Assembly (NCBI RefSeq): GCF_000685865.1
Contig: NZ_JMKS01000006.1
Location: 62,001 to 126,000, forward strand
Reading direction: 5' to 3'
DNA length: 64,000 bases
Origin: Exiguobacterium antarcticum DSM 14480
GTDB lineage: Bacteria; Bacillota; Bacilli; Exiguobacteriales; Exiguobacteriaceae
Below the pieces are notes generated by a model. That model did not search any database. It had not been told where the DNA came from and was given only the letters and a program-made list of their open reading frames with translations. The position numbers and the translations under genes are program-made. Below are positions 57,373 to 64,000 of this stretch, piece by piece. Each line of letters opens with the position of its first letter. Within the stretch, counting starts at the first letter, position 1.

Positions 57373-58551
57373 ATGCTTCAATCATGGAAAAAACGAATGC
57401 TGTACGGAACGGCGAGCCTGACCGTTTTGGTCAGTGCAGGTGCTGTATATCTCGGATTGCGTCCGGAGGAACCAAAAGCCGTTTCCTATCCGGTCATTTC
57501 GAAGGATCTCACGACGATGACGTTTACACCGAAAGACGGTCAGGTCATCCTGCTGTATGGAAGCGATATTAACCGTTATAAAGAAACACAGGATGATCCG
57601 CAAGAACCGGGATTGATGAAGACACTATCGAAAACGGGGAAAGAGCTAAAGACAGAAGCAATTGCTGACCCGGATTTCTATTTGATGATGCTGTCACAAA
57701 AAGGAACCGATCCGCGGCACATCTATGCGTATCATCCGGACGGCATCGAAGCAGATCACTTTTTTACGTACGATTTAAAACGGGGGACGTTTACAAAACA
57801 TCAGGTGCCGAATACAGCGATAACATCCGTTGCCCATTACGGGAAAGATGTCTGGCTGGAATCGAATGCCTCGAAGCCGAAGGGGAAAATTCAGTTAATC
57901 AACGTCCGGACAGACAAACGGTATCCGATTGAAGACCGGCTGATGCCGGTCTTTGATTCACCGATTCTTGAACTGAATCAGACGATTGCTTATGCCAACA
58001 ACGGTACCGAGGATGATAAAGAAGGGGCGGCCGGTATGGTTCTGCTCGACCAGAAGACCGGAAAATCACGCGTCATTCGAAAAGCGGACGAACCGTATGC
58101 CTATACGGCGTTATACGGCGCGAAAGACACCGCGTATTTTGCAACGACCGACGGCGTGATGATCCAGCTGAAGACGGACGGAACGATGCAGCAAAAGTCA
58201 TTTTCAGTATTGGATGACGTCAACTACTGGGCGACGGAACCGATGCGGATGATTAACAAACAGACCGGTTATCAAATCATCGGCACCGGTGAAAACGATA
58301 CGGATCAACGGCTCGTTAAGTGGACGTTCGGACAAGCGTTCCGGGTTGAATCGGTCCGACCTGGTTTTTGGCAGCAGGGTAACTATTACCGTTACCTGTA
58401 CCGGAATCCGTATAAGAAGACGTCATATTTTACGGAAAGTAAAACGTCATTTTCCGGAAAAGGCCGATTGATCGTCACGGATGACAACTTAAAAACGTTA
58501 CGGACGATACCGGTCGAAGGAGCAAATGGCGTGGACTTTGTGGTGGATTAA
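57373..58551 (+). CDS. Membrane-anchored beta-propeller-like protein
   Basis: A 392-residue protein with an N-terminal signal anchor (RMLYGTASLTVLVSAGAVYLGL, about residues 8-28), no lipobox, and an extracytoplasmic domain rich in beta repeats of the type KRGTFTKHQVPNTAITSVAHYGKDVWLESN and DGTMQQKSFSVLDDV. A beta-propeller is likely; the family is not recognised. The ATG at 57373 is nine bases after GAGTGG. TACAAT at 57330-57335 is the -10-like box; its -35 region lies against the ISL3 element end. The next gene, a DinB-like protein, starts 20 bases downstream. Confidence 0.65.
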   Translation: MLQSWKKRMLYGTASLTVLVSAGAVYLGLRPEEPKAVSYPVISKDLTTMTFTPKDGQVILLYGSDINRYKETQDDPQEPGLMKTLSKTGKELKTEAIADPDFYLMMLSQKGTDPRHIYAYHPDGIEADHFFTYDLKRGTFTKHQVPNTAITSVAHYGKDVWLESNASKPKGKIQLINVRTDKRYPIEDRLMPVFDSPILELNQTIAYANNGTEDDKEGAAGMVLLDQKTGKSRVIRKADEPYAYTALYGAKDTAYFATTDGVMIQLKTDGTMQQKSFSVLDDVNYWATEPMRMINKQTGYQIIGTGENDTDQRLVKWTFGQAFRVESVRPGFWQQGNYYRYLYRNPYKKTSYFTESKTSFSGKGRLIVTDDNLKTLRTIPVEGANGVDFVVD

Positions 58552-58571
58552 TAGCAAAGGGAGGGAATGAA

Positions 58572-59075
58572 ATGGCTTTTGAAGAGGTATATTTGACGGC
58601 AATTCAAGCGAGGTTCCGGGCCGTCCGCGAACCGGCGGAGCAGGCACTCGGTTGGCTGAACGAGGAGCAGTTCCATCAGATACTGGCACCGGATACGAAC
58701 AGCGTCGCGTTGTTGATCCAGCATATGACAAACAATATGACGTCACGCTGGACCGACTTTTTGACGACGGACGGAGAAAAGCCGGACCGCAACCGGGACG
58801 CCGAGTTTGTCGACCAGGGTCATGACAAAGAGACCTTGCTAAAACTGTGGAACGACGGCTGGCAACTCGTCGAATCAACGATTGCTTCCTTGACACCGGA
58901 CGATTTGGAGAGAACCGTTTTAATCCGCGGGGAACCACATCTCGTCGTCGACGCGATTGAACGGCAACTTGCACATTACGCCTATCACACCGGACAGCTG
59001 ATTTTTTTGATGAAGATCCTGCTCGGACCGGACTTTAAACCATTGACGATTCCCTTGCCGCATCAGCGGCACTGA
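58572..59075 (+). CDS. DinB-like four-helix protein (DUF1572)
   Basis: A 167-residue protein of the DinB/YfiT superfamily. The family pattern is visible: SVALLIQHMTNNMTSRWTDFLTTDGEKPDRNRDAEF with the first metal His, and QLAHYAYHTGQLIFLMKIL with the HxxYHxGQ pair of His. DUF1572 proteins are probably metal-dependent thiol transferases or hydrolases; the substrate is unknown. AAAGGGAGGGAATG precedes the start. It may be co-transcribed with the propeller-like gene before it. Confidence 0.85.
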   Translation: MAFEEVYLTAIQARFRAVREPAEQALGWLNEEQFHQILAPDTNSVALLIQHMTNNMTSRWTDFLTTDGEKPDRNRDAEFVDQGHDKETLLKLWNDGWQLVESTIASLTPDDLERTVLIRGEPHLVVDAIERQLAHYAYHTGQLIFLMKILLGPDFKPLTIPLPHQRH

Positions 59076-59078
59076 ACG

Positions 59079-59121
59079 AAACAGACCTGCCTCTTTCACG
59101 TAAAGAGACAGGTCTGTTTTT
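59079..59121. terminator. Bidirectional terminator between convergent genes
   Basis: AAACAGACCTG pairs with CAGGTCTGTTT, with an inner CTCTTT/AAAGAG stem, followed by T residues. Confidence 0.92.
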
Positions 59122-59731
59122 ATAATGTATCGTCACTCGATCCGCCGACCGGAGTTGTCGATAACGAAATCGTAAAAGCGCGCTCGCCTTTTTTGAGTTT
59201 GATGTCTTCAGGAGAATCGATGCTATCCATTGATTTTCCTCCCATTGTCTCTTGCATCGTCGATTTTTCGAACATCAACAGTTCATATTCAGATGGACGA
59301 AACGACTTGCTCCGAAACTCGACGCCACTCATCATGATTTTCTTTAAATCATCTGACTCCTCGGATTTTTCTTGCATGAGACCATCTAAATCATACATGT
59401 AGGAACGGTAACCTTTTATCGTATCGAACTCTTCTCCGAGTTTCAGTTTTTCCCCGTCATATTGACCGGGTTTGATGGTTTCGCTAAACCAGATTTTTTG
59501 TTCGCCGGACGCAAAATACTCGATCCCGGTCAGGTATAGGGGTTTGTCGGTTTGACCGGTCATGGTATAAACAGCTTCAATTTTATCCGGATCTGATGGG
59601 TTTTTAGACGTATCGCGTTTGAGTGTTAACGGCAGTTCAGTCGGTTGAATGACTTTTTTTGGTACGGCTTCTTCCGAGCTGCAACCGGCGAGTAAAAGTG
59701 CCGATAGTGAACAGACAAGCAGTTGTTTCAA
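59120..59731 (-). CDS. Lipoprotein of unknown function
   Basis: A lipoprotein of about 203 residues: LKQLLVCSLSALLLAGCSSEE gives lipobox LAGC. The mature protein is acidic and helix-and-strand mixed, with KPLYLTGIEYFASGEQKIWF and KGYRSYMYDLDGLMQEK. No family is recognised. The start is ambiguous: the TTG at 59731 gives a normal signal peptide but is 13 bases from AAAGGA; a GTG at 59743 and an ATG at 59764 are also in frame. Monocistronic; it ends at a shared terminator. Confidence 0.6.
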   Translation of the reverse strand: MKQLLVCSLSALLLAGCSSEEAVPKKVIQPTELPLTLKRDTSKNPSDPDKIEAVYTMTGQTDKPLYLTGIEYFASGEQKIWFSETIKPGQYDGEKLKLGEEFDTIKGYRSYMYDLDGLMQEKSEESDDLKKIMMSGVEFRSKSFRPSEYELLMFEKSTMQETMGGKSMDSIDSPEDIKLKKGERAFTISLSTTPVGGSSDDTL

Positions 59732-59827
59732 TATCCACGTCACGTCCTTTGTATGTAAGTACATTTAGTGTAAGGGGAATGGATGATATTTACAATCAGA
59801 TTAGGCATCGCAGAAAGGATGGATTAT

Positions 59828-61138
59828 ATGAAAAAACGTTTTATTCTTTTACTGTCGCTCGGATTGTTTGGCTGTTCGGCGACTTGGAATCAAGAACCGG
59901 CGGAATCGACAGCTGTCAAAAAAGTTCTGTATGTCGCCCCGACCGGCAAGGATACGAATTCCGGTTCAATCAAGCAACCACTGAAAACGCTGAAACGGGC
60001 CAGTCAGCTCGCAAAAGCCGGGACAACGGTCTATCTGCGTCAAGGAACATATCAGGAAGCGTTAACGGTCAAGTACAGCGGGACGAAACAGGCACCGGTC
60101 GTGTTTCGGAATTACCAACAGGAGAAAGTCGTGTTAAGTGGTAAGACGCTGAAGCAGAAAGATGGGGACACGACACTTGTCCGGATCGAAAATCGACAGT
60201 ACGTGACGATTCAAGGACTGGTGGTCGCAGACATCAAAACAACACGAACTAATGAGACACCGATCGGGATGTTCGTCACCGGCACAGGGCGAAACATTCA
60301 ATTGATCGACAACCAGGTCCGTCGGATCAAGACGAACGCCAAAGACGGCAACGCCCACGGGATTGCGATCTATGGAACCGGTCGGTTGAAGCAGATCACT
60401 GTCCGGGGCAACCGGGTCGAAGATAATCGGCTTGGGGCAAGTGAAGCACTTGTACTTAACGGTAACATCGACGGATTTTTCGTCACGAACAATATCGTTC
60501 AGCGCAATGATAACATCGGTATCGACTTGATCGGATACGAAGGAGTCGCAACGAATCCGGTAGAAGATTATGCACGGAACGGGACGATTTCCGGGAATCA
60601 CGTCTCCGACAGTTCAAGTTACGGCAATCCTTTCTATGGCAAGGAGTACAATGCGGCCGGCATTTACGTCGACGGCGGGAAACGGCTGACGATTGCAGAT
60701 AATACCGTCGAGCGGAATGATATCGGCATCGAAGTGACGAGTGAACATGCGAAGAAGTATGCAGAAGACATCACGGTCCGCGACAATCTGGTTAAAAACA
60801 ACCGGTTTACCGGCATTTCGATTGGCGGATACGACAAGAAGCGGGGTGGAACGAAGCAGGTCCGGATTACACGGAATCAGGTCATCGGCAATGATACGAA
60901 AGGGCTGGAAGGGGGACAACTGCTGGTCCAGCATGATGTCCGCGATAACCGGATTGACCATAATACGTTTACGACGGGGCAAGATAATCTGTTTGTTGCC
61001 CACTTTTTTAAGACAAGCTCCGGTAATCGCTTCGAACAGAACACTTATCGCTTGGGCAAAGGAACAGCGAAGCGCTGGATTTGGCAGGATCAAGAATACC
61101 GCACTCCGTCCGCTTTTGAGCGGGCAGTCACTCGATGA
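59828..61138 (+). CDS. Lipoprotein with right-handed beta-helix repeats
   Basis: A 436-residue extracytoplasmic protein. The signal peptide ends in lipobox GLFGC, Cys16 or so. A DUF1565-like opening (YVAPTGKDTNSGSIKQPLKTLKRA) is followed by at least seven parallel beta-helix rungs (NRQYVTIQGLVVADI, GRLKQITVRGNRVEDNRL, IDGFFVTNNIVQRNDNIGID). Such folds are found in pectate lyase-like and other polysaccharide-active proteins. The enzyme activity cannot be told. The ATG at 59828 follows AAAGGATGG. It is divergent from the lipoprotein gene at 59731 with about 97 bases between. Confidence 0.82.
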   Translation: MKKRFILLLSLGLFGCSATWNQEPAESTAVKKVLYVAPTGKDTNSGSIKQPLKTLKRASQLAKAGTTVYLRQGTYQEALTVKYSGTKQAPVVFRNYQQEKVVLSGKTLKQKDGDTTLVRIENRQYVTIQGLVVADIKTTRTNETPIGMFVTGTGRNIQLIDNQVRRIKTNAKDGNAHGIAIYGTGRLKQITVRGNRVEDNRLGASEALVLNGNIDGFFVTNNIVQRNDNIGIDLIGYEGVATNPVEDYARNGTISGNHVSDSSSYGNPFYGKEYNAAGIYVDGGKRLTIADNTVERNDIGIEVTSEHAKKYAEDITVRDNLVKNNRFTGISIGGYDKKRGGTKQVRITRNQVIGNDTKGLEGGQLLVQHDVRDNRIDHNTFTTGQDNLFVAHFFKTSSGNRFEQNTYRLGKGTAKRWIWQDQEYRTPSAFERAVTR

Positions 61139-61140
61139 AT

Positions 61141-61187
61141 AAAACAGACGTCATTCTCCTCACGAGGGAAAGTGACGTCTGTTTGTT
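61141..61187. terminator. Bidirectional terminator
   Basis: AAAACAGACGTCA pairs with TGACGTCTGTTT, flanked by A and T runs; it separates the beta-helix gene from the convergent small membrane protein gene. Confidence 0.9.
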
Positions 61188-61204
61188 TAACGTACTTGCA
61201 TCTT

Positions 61205-61420
61205 TTAGGCATTGTAGCCGACGAACAGTGTGAAAAGCATCAATCCGGCCGAACCGACGATGCAGGTCAGGCAAACGACAGTCGTAAAAATACGCAACGG
61301 CAGCGGCAAGCTGACCTGTCTTTTCCAGACGACATACACGACGACGGCACTCGCCATCATCAGTAAAGCCAAAATCGAGAACGGTAACGCCCGTTCCTGA
61401 ATCAAATGAAAAATATCCAA
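61205..61420 (-). CDS. Two-helix small membrane protein
   Basis: A 71-residue protein with two hydrophobic segments (FSILALLMMASAVVVYVVW and LRIFTTVVCLTCIVGSAGLMLF). The TTG at 61420 follows AAAGGA by about 11 bases; the frame is open further upstream without a better site. The family is not recognised. Monocistronic. Confidence 0.5.
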   Translation of the reverse strand: MDIFHLIQERALPFSILALLMMASAVVVYVVWKRQVSLPLPLRIFTTVVCLTCIVGSAGLMLFTLFVGYNA

Positions 61421-61558
61421 CGACTCACACGTCCTTTCTGTCAGATTCCGAATCGAAGGGGTTGTCCCCTGCAAAATCGGACTCCATTACGTTATACTAA
61501 TTATTGTAACATATGGATGAATCACCCAACATCGAATCAGAGAAAGAAGGGAAGACGA

Positions 61559-61748
61559 TTGGCCCAACCATTACGCAGATCAGCAACAGATCGATCGGTT
61601 CAGGGGGTGTGCGGCGGACTGGCGGAACACTTCGGGATCTCGTCACTGGCCGTCCGCCTGATTTTCATTGTCATTCCGCTTCCGAATTAACTTAATCATC
61701 TACATGATTCTCGCTAACGCGATGGCCGATGCGCCAAGAACATTGTAA
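61559..61748 (+). pseudogene. pspC: PspC-domain protein, frameshifted
   Basis: The TTG start after AAGAAGGGAAG leads into LRRSATDRSVQGVCGGLAEHFGI, the classic PspC opening (R-R-S-x-x-D-R-x-x-x-G-V-C-G-G-L-A), followed by RLIFIVIPLP. At about 61684-61690 the frame closes (AAT TAA), but the next frame continues INLIIYMILANAMADAPRTL to a stop at 61748. The total length is 3n+1, so one extra base (or two lost) destroyed the second half. It would have been a 62-residue membrane stress protein. The first part of the frame is also long open upstream without meaning. Confidence 0.75.
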
Positions 61749-61776
61749 AAACGTATACACAAAGGAGGACAGGGGC

Positions 61777-61956
61777 ATGACAAACGGAAAGATTGCACTT
61801 CGTGTGTTGGGCGTTTTGATCGGCGCGATCGTCGGTTTACTGATTGTTTACGAAGCGAAGGGTACCTTTGACGTCAGTGTCCTGCTTGGATTCGTGGCCG
61901 GTGCTTTGATTTTTGCCCTGATCAACATCATCTGGGTACGCGTCAGAAAATCTTAA
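61777..61956 (+). CDS. 59-residue two-helix membrane protein
   Basis: A small protein with hydrophobic segments at about residues 7-25 and 34-54 and a basic C-terminus (VRVRKS). AAAGGAGGACAGGGG precedes the ATG at 61777. It lies 28 bases after the broken pspC gene, in the same direction, so it is probably the next gene in that operon. Its family is not recognised; it may be a partner in membrane stress response (inference). Confidence 0.6.
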   Translation: MTNGKIALRVLGVLIGAIVGLLIVYEAKGTFDVSVLLGFVAGALIFALINIIWVRVRKS

Positions 61957-61974
61957 ACAGCAGGGGGAAATGGA

Positions 61975-62796
61975 ATGACTTACTTAATTTGTACGACGTG
62001 CGGGGTACAGATGGATGAGAACATAACACAGGACGATATCTGCCCGATTTGCACAGATGAACGGCAGTATGTGAATCCAAACGGTCAATCGTGGACGACA
62101 CTTCCGGATCTGATTTCGTCCGGTACGTATCAGACGACCGTGACAGAAGAACAACCGGGAATTCAAAGTCTCGTCACGACACCGAAGTTCGGGATCGGGC
62201 AGACGGCATATCTCGTCACGGGAACAAAACGGGTTCTTTGGGACTGCATCACCTATCTCGATCGGACAGTCATCGAGGAAGTGGGACAACTCGACGCGAT
62301 GGCCTTGTCGCATCCGCACTATTACGCGACCCAGGTCGAGTGGGCGGAAACGTTTGAAATTCCGCTGTACATTCATGAAGCGGACAAGGAATGGGTAACC
62401 CGGCCGAGTGAGCGGATTGTCTTTTGGTCCGGTGACCGTTTAGAGTTAGCTGACGATGTAGTGTTACACCGGATCGGCGGTCATTTTGACGGGGCGACCG
62501 TGCTCGAATGGACGACCGGGGATGAAGGACTCGGGATTTTACTGACCGGAGACATCATCCGGGTCGTCGCTGACCGGGCGTGGGTCAGCTTTATGTACAG
62601 TTATCCGAATTTGATTCCGTTACCGGCGGCGACCGTCGCTGAAATGGCGTTTGTCCTAGAAGACGTCCGCTTTAATCAAATCTACGATGCGTTCCATAAA
62701 ATCGTCGTAACGGATGCCAAAGCCTCCGTTGCGCGTTCCGCTAGCCGCTACATCGAGGCGTTAAACGGACACGTCAAGGAACGTGAACGGCGATGA
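61975..62796 (+). CDS. MBL-fold hydrolase with zinc-ribbon N-terminus
   Basis: A 273-residue protein. Two cysteine pairs near the N-terminus (ICTTCGVQ and ICPICTDE) form a small zinc ribbon. The rest is a metallo-beta-lactamase fold with SHPHYYATQVEW, GGHFDGATVLEW and LTGDIIRVV. The usual HxHxDH is degenerate (SHPHYY), although other metal ligands remain, so catalysis is uncertain. Family members are uncharacterised. It overlaps the following VOC gene by four bases (ATGA). Confidence 0.78.
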   Translation: MTYLICTTCGVQMDENITQDDICPICTDERQYVNPNGQSWTTLPDLISSGTYQTTVTEEQPGIQSLVTTPKFGIGQTAYLVTGTKRVLWDCITYLDRTVIEEVGQLDAMALSHPHYYATQVEWAETFEIPLYIHEADKEWVTRPSERIVFWSGDRLELADDVVLHRIGGHFDGATVLEWTTGDEGLGILLTGDIIRVVADRAWVSFMYSYPNLIPLPAATVAEMAFVLEDVRFNQIYDAFHKIVVTDAKASVARSASRYIEALNGHVKERERR

Positions 62797-63269
62797 TTCT
62801 TGGCCTCTATGAAGCACATCTGCCCGTCCGCAATTTACAGCGGTCAATCGATTTTTATGCGGGACTCGGGTTGAAGCTTGATCACATCGTGGATGAAAAA
62901 ATCGCCTTTCTCTGGATTGCCGAAGAGCAAAGCTGGCTCGGGCTCTGGCAAGCGGACCAAGTCGAGTTGCCGTACCATCCGTCAATCCGCCATATCGCGT
63001 TTCACGTGTCGCTCGCCGGTTTACGTGAATCGGTCGCTTGGCTGACGGAACGCGGGTTTACGCCGCGTAAAGCGTTTGGTTTTGAAGGAACGGAACCGTT
63101 CGTCATGCCGATCGCCCAGCATGCCCATGCGAAGATCCATTTCAATGATCTAGACGGCAACAGTCTCGAATTCATCACGAAGCTCGACAATCCACTCGGT
63201 GCGCAGGACTACATGTACTTAAGCGAATGGGAGACTCTTTTAAATGAGCATGGGTTCACCTTAGAATAA
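62793..63269 (+). CDS. VOC-superfamily protein (glyoxalase fold)
   Basis: A 158-residue protein with paired betaalphabetabetabeta modules: LYEAHLPVRNLQRSIDFYAGLGLKLDHI, then SIRHIAFHVSLAGL with metal His, and DLDGNSLEFITKL with metal Glu. A divalent-metal enzyme of the fosfomycin-resistance or glyoxalase type; substrate unknown. Its start overlaps the MBL stop, so the two are translated together. A terminator follows. Confidence 0.86.
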   Translation: MILGLYEAHLPVRNLQRSIDFYAGLGLKLDHIVDEKIAFLWIAEEQSWLGLWQADQVELPYHPSIRHIAFHVSLAGLRESVAWLTERGFTPRKAFGFEGTEPFVMPIAQHAHAKIHFNDLDGNSLEFITKLDNPLGAQDYMYLSEWETLLNEHGFTLE

Positions 63270-63271
63270 GC

Positions 63272-63313
63272 AAGTCCTCCTCGATTCATCGTGAATCAGA
63301 GGAGGACTTTTTT
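63272..63313 (+). terminator. Rho-independent terminator
   Basis: AAGTCCTCCTC pairs with GAGGAGGACTT, with an inner GATTCA/TGAATC stem, followed by six T. The 63314-63572 gap to the next gene shows an AT-rich leader only. Confidence 0.92.
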
Positions 63314-63572
63314 GATAGTACATCTTATTCAGCTCTCATCATCCGATGAATATACATTTGGAACTATGCTGTAAAGATGGGGATTAATATTCCTGAAAAA
63401 GACCTGTTTTGAGCGATGGGTCAATGTTTTGAGACGTATGAGCAGAATGATGTGCACATAAATCATGGCTTGTTATGATAACAGCAGACGAAGAAACGTT
63501 CTGCTAAAAAATATCTTTTCTGCTCAATTTTTAAAAATCAAAGTATTATACGACCCGAAGGAGATTACCTAC

Positions 63573-64000
63573 GTGACGACACCGCTACCTACCAATCAGA
63601 CACTTGCCTCTACACATGTCCTTGAAGCCTTAAATACAAATGTCGCAATGATCCGTTTTGATACGCAACGCCGGGTTGTTGATGTCAACGACTTGTTTGC
63701 GAAGACGATGAAGTACAAACGCGATGAGATGATTGGCATGCATCATCATCTCTTCTGTACGACAGAGTTTGCGAACAGTGACAGCTATCAAAAATTATGG
63801 AACAAATTGTTGAGTGGTTTCAGCTCAGCCGATAAAATCGAACGGATTGATGCGCGCGGCGACTCCATCTGGTTAGAAGCGACTTATATGCCGATTTATG
63901 AAGCAAATCAAGTCGTCGGCGTCGTCAAAATCGCCTCCGATATCACGAGTCGCCAAGAGACGATCCAAGAATATGCCATATCTTTTGAAGGCATAGCAAC
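63573..64000 (+). CDS. PAS-domain protein, N-terminal part (probable chemoreceptor or sensor)
   Basis: The gene leaves the window after 142 codons. GTG at 63573 follows GAAGGAG. Residues 20-135 are a PAS domain (EALNTNVAMIRFDTQRRVVDVNDLFAKTMKYKRDEMIG, then ARGDSIWLEATYMPIYEANQVVGVVKIASDIT), with no membrane segment before it. The pattern GxxHxxFCxxxFxxSxxYxxLWxxL is typical of Aer-like and other chemoreceptors with N-terminal PAS domains. A GGDEF or histidine kinase output cannot be excluded. Confidence 0.75.
   Translation, partial: MTTPLPTNQTLASTHVLEALNTNVAMIRFDTQRRVVDVNDLFAKTMKYKRDEMIGMHHHLFCTTEFANSDSYQKLWNKLLSGFSSADKIERIDARGDSIWLEATYMPIYEANQVVGVVKIASDITSRQETIQEYAISFEGIA

Noticed and set aside
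1-64000. CRISPR arrays, tRNA or rRNA genes
   Set aside because: No regularly spaced short repeats, cloverleaf-like or rRNA-like sequence was noticed on either strand.

Overview
The window looks like chromosome from a low-to-mid GC member of the Bacilli, most likely Exiguobacterium. This is inferred from Gram-positive ribosome binding sites (AAAGGAGG type), frequent TTG/GTG starts, a KhtTU-type K+/H+ antiporter, HemAT, several lipoboxes, short U-tailed terminators between almost all transcription units and the mix of families. No rRNA, tRNA or CRISPR array was seen.

Layout. 1-11.7 kb is ordinary core-type sequence: two GNAT acetyltransferases, a nitrilase-fold amidohydrolase, an MFS exporter, a SpoVT/AbrB-like regulator with KhtT and KhtU, an oxidoreductase, a DHFR-fold reductase, a WYL regulator and a large CPA1 antiporter. 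11.7-25.4 kb is a scrambled accessory region. It holds two damaged parA genes around an intact plasmid-type gene, a TIR-domain scrap, an IS30 element, a beheaded MFS gene, about 1.2 kb of decayed sequence, and a strikingly AT-rich block of MFS exporter, fumarate-reductase/aspartate-oxidase-like flavoprotein and ATP-grasp ligase. It continues with a citrate synthase ghost, a PhzF protein and an orphan GHKL ATPase. 25.6-39.3 kb returns to ordinary genes: succinate-semialdehyde dehydrogenase, secreted and lipoproteins, SDR, LysR/ArsR/MarR regulators, HemAT and a GGDEF protein. 39.4-47.1 kb is transposon-rich: a deleted ISL3 copy, a TnpB element with its presumed guide RNA just upstream of the FetAB iron exporter, and an IS3 element inside the fetAB terminator. 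47.1-64 kb is ordinary again: small membrane proteins, a DMT transporter, a chemoreceptor, a MarR-SDR-SDR operon, lipoproteins, a MBL/VOC pair and the start of a PAS-domain sensor.

Mobile DNA. Four copies of one ISL3-family element (three full 1310-bp copies with perfect 8-bp target duplications, one 1108-bp deletion derivative), one IS30, one IS3/IS150-type and one TnpB-only IS605-type element are present. All of them lie between genes or in debris, and several separate genes from their promoters, ribosome binding sites or terminators.

The best candidate for an undescribed system is the AT-rich flavoprotein/ATP-grasp/MFS block at 16.2-21.9 kb, which has the make-up of a small peptide-like antimetabolite pathway with its exporter. 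The second is the TnpB protein that keeps its RuvC triad but has lost all zinc-ribbon cysteines. Many genes in the window are broken by single lesions (parA twice, a GNAT, pspC, a DUF3147-like gene), so this region is actively decaying.
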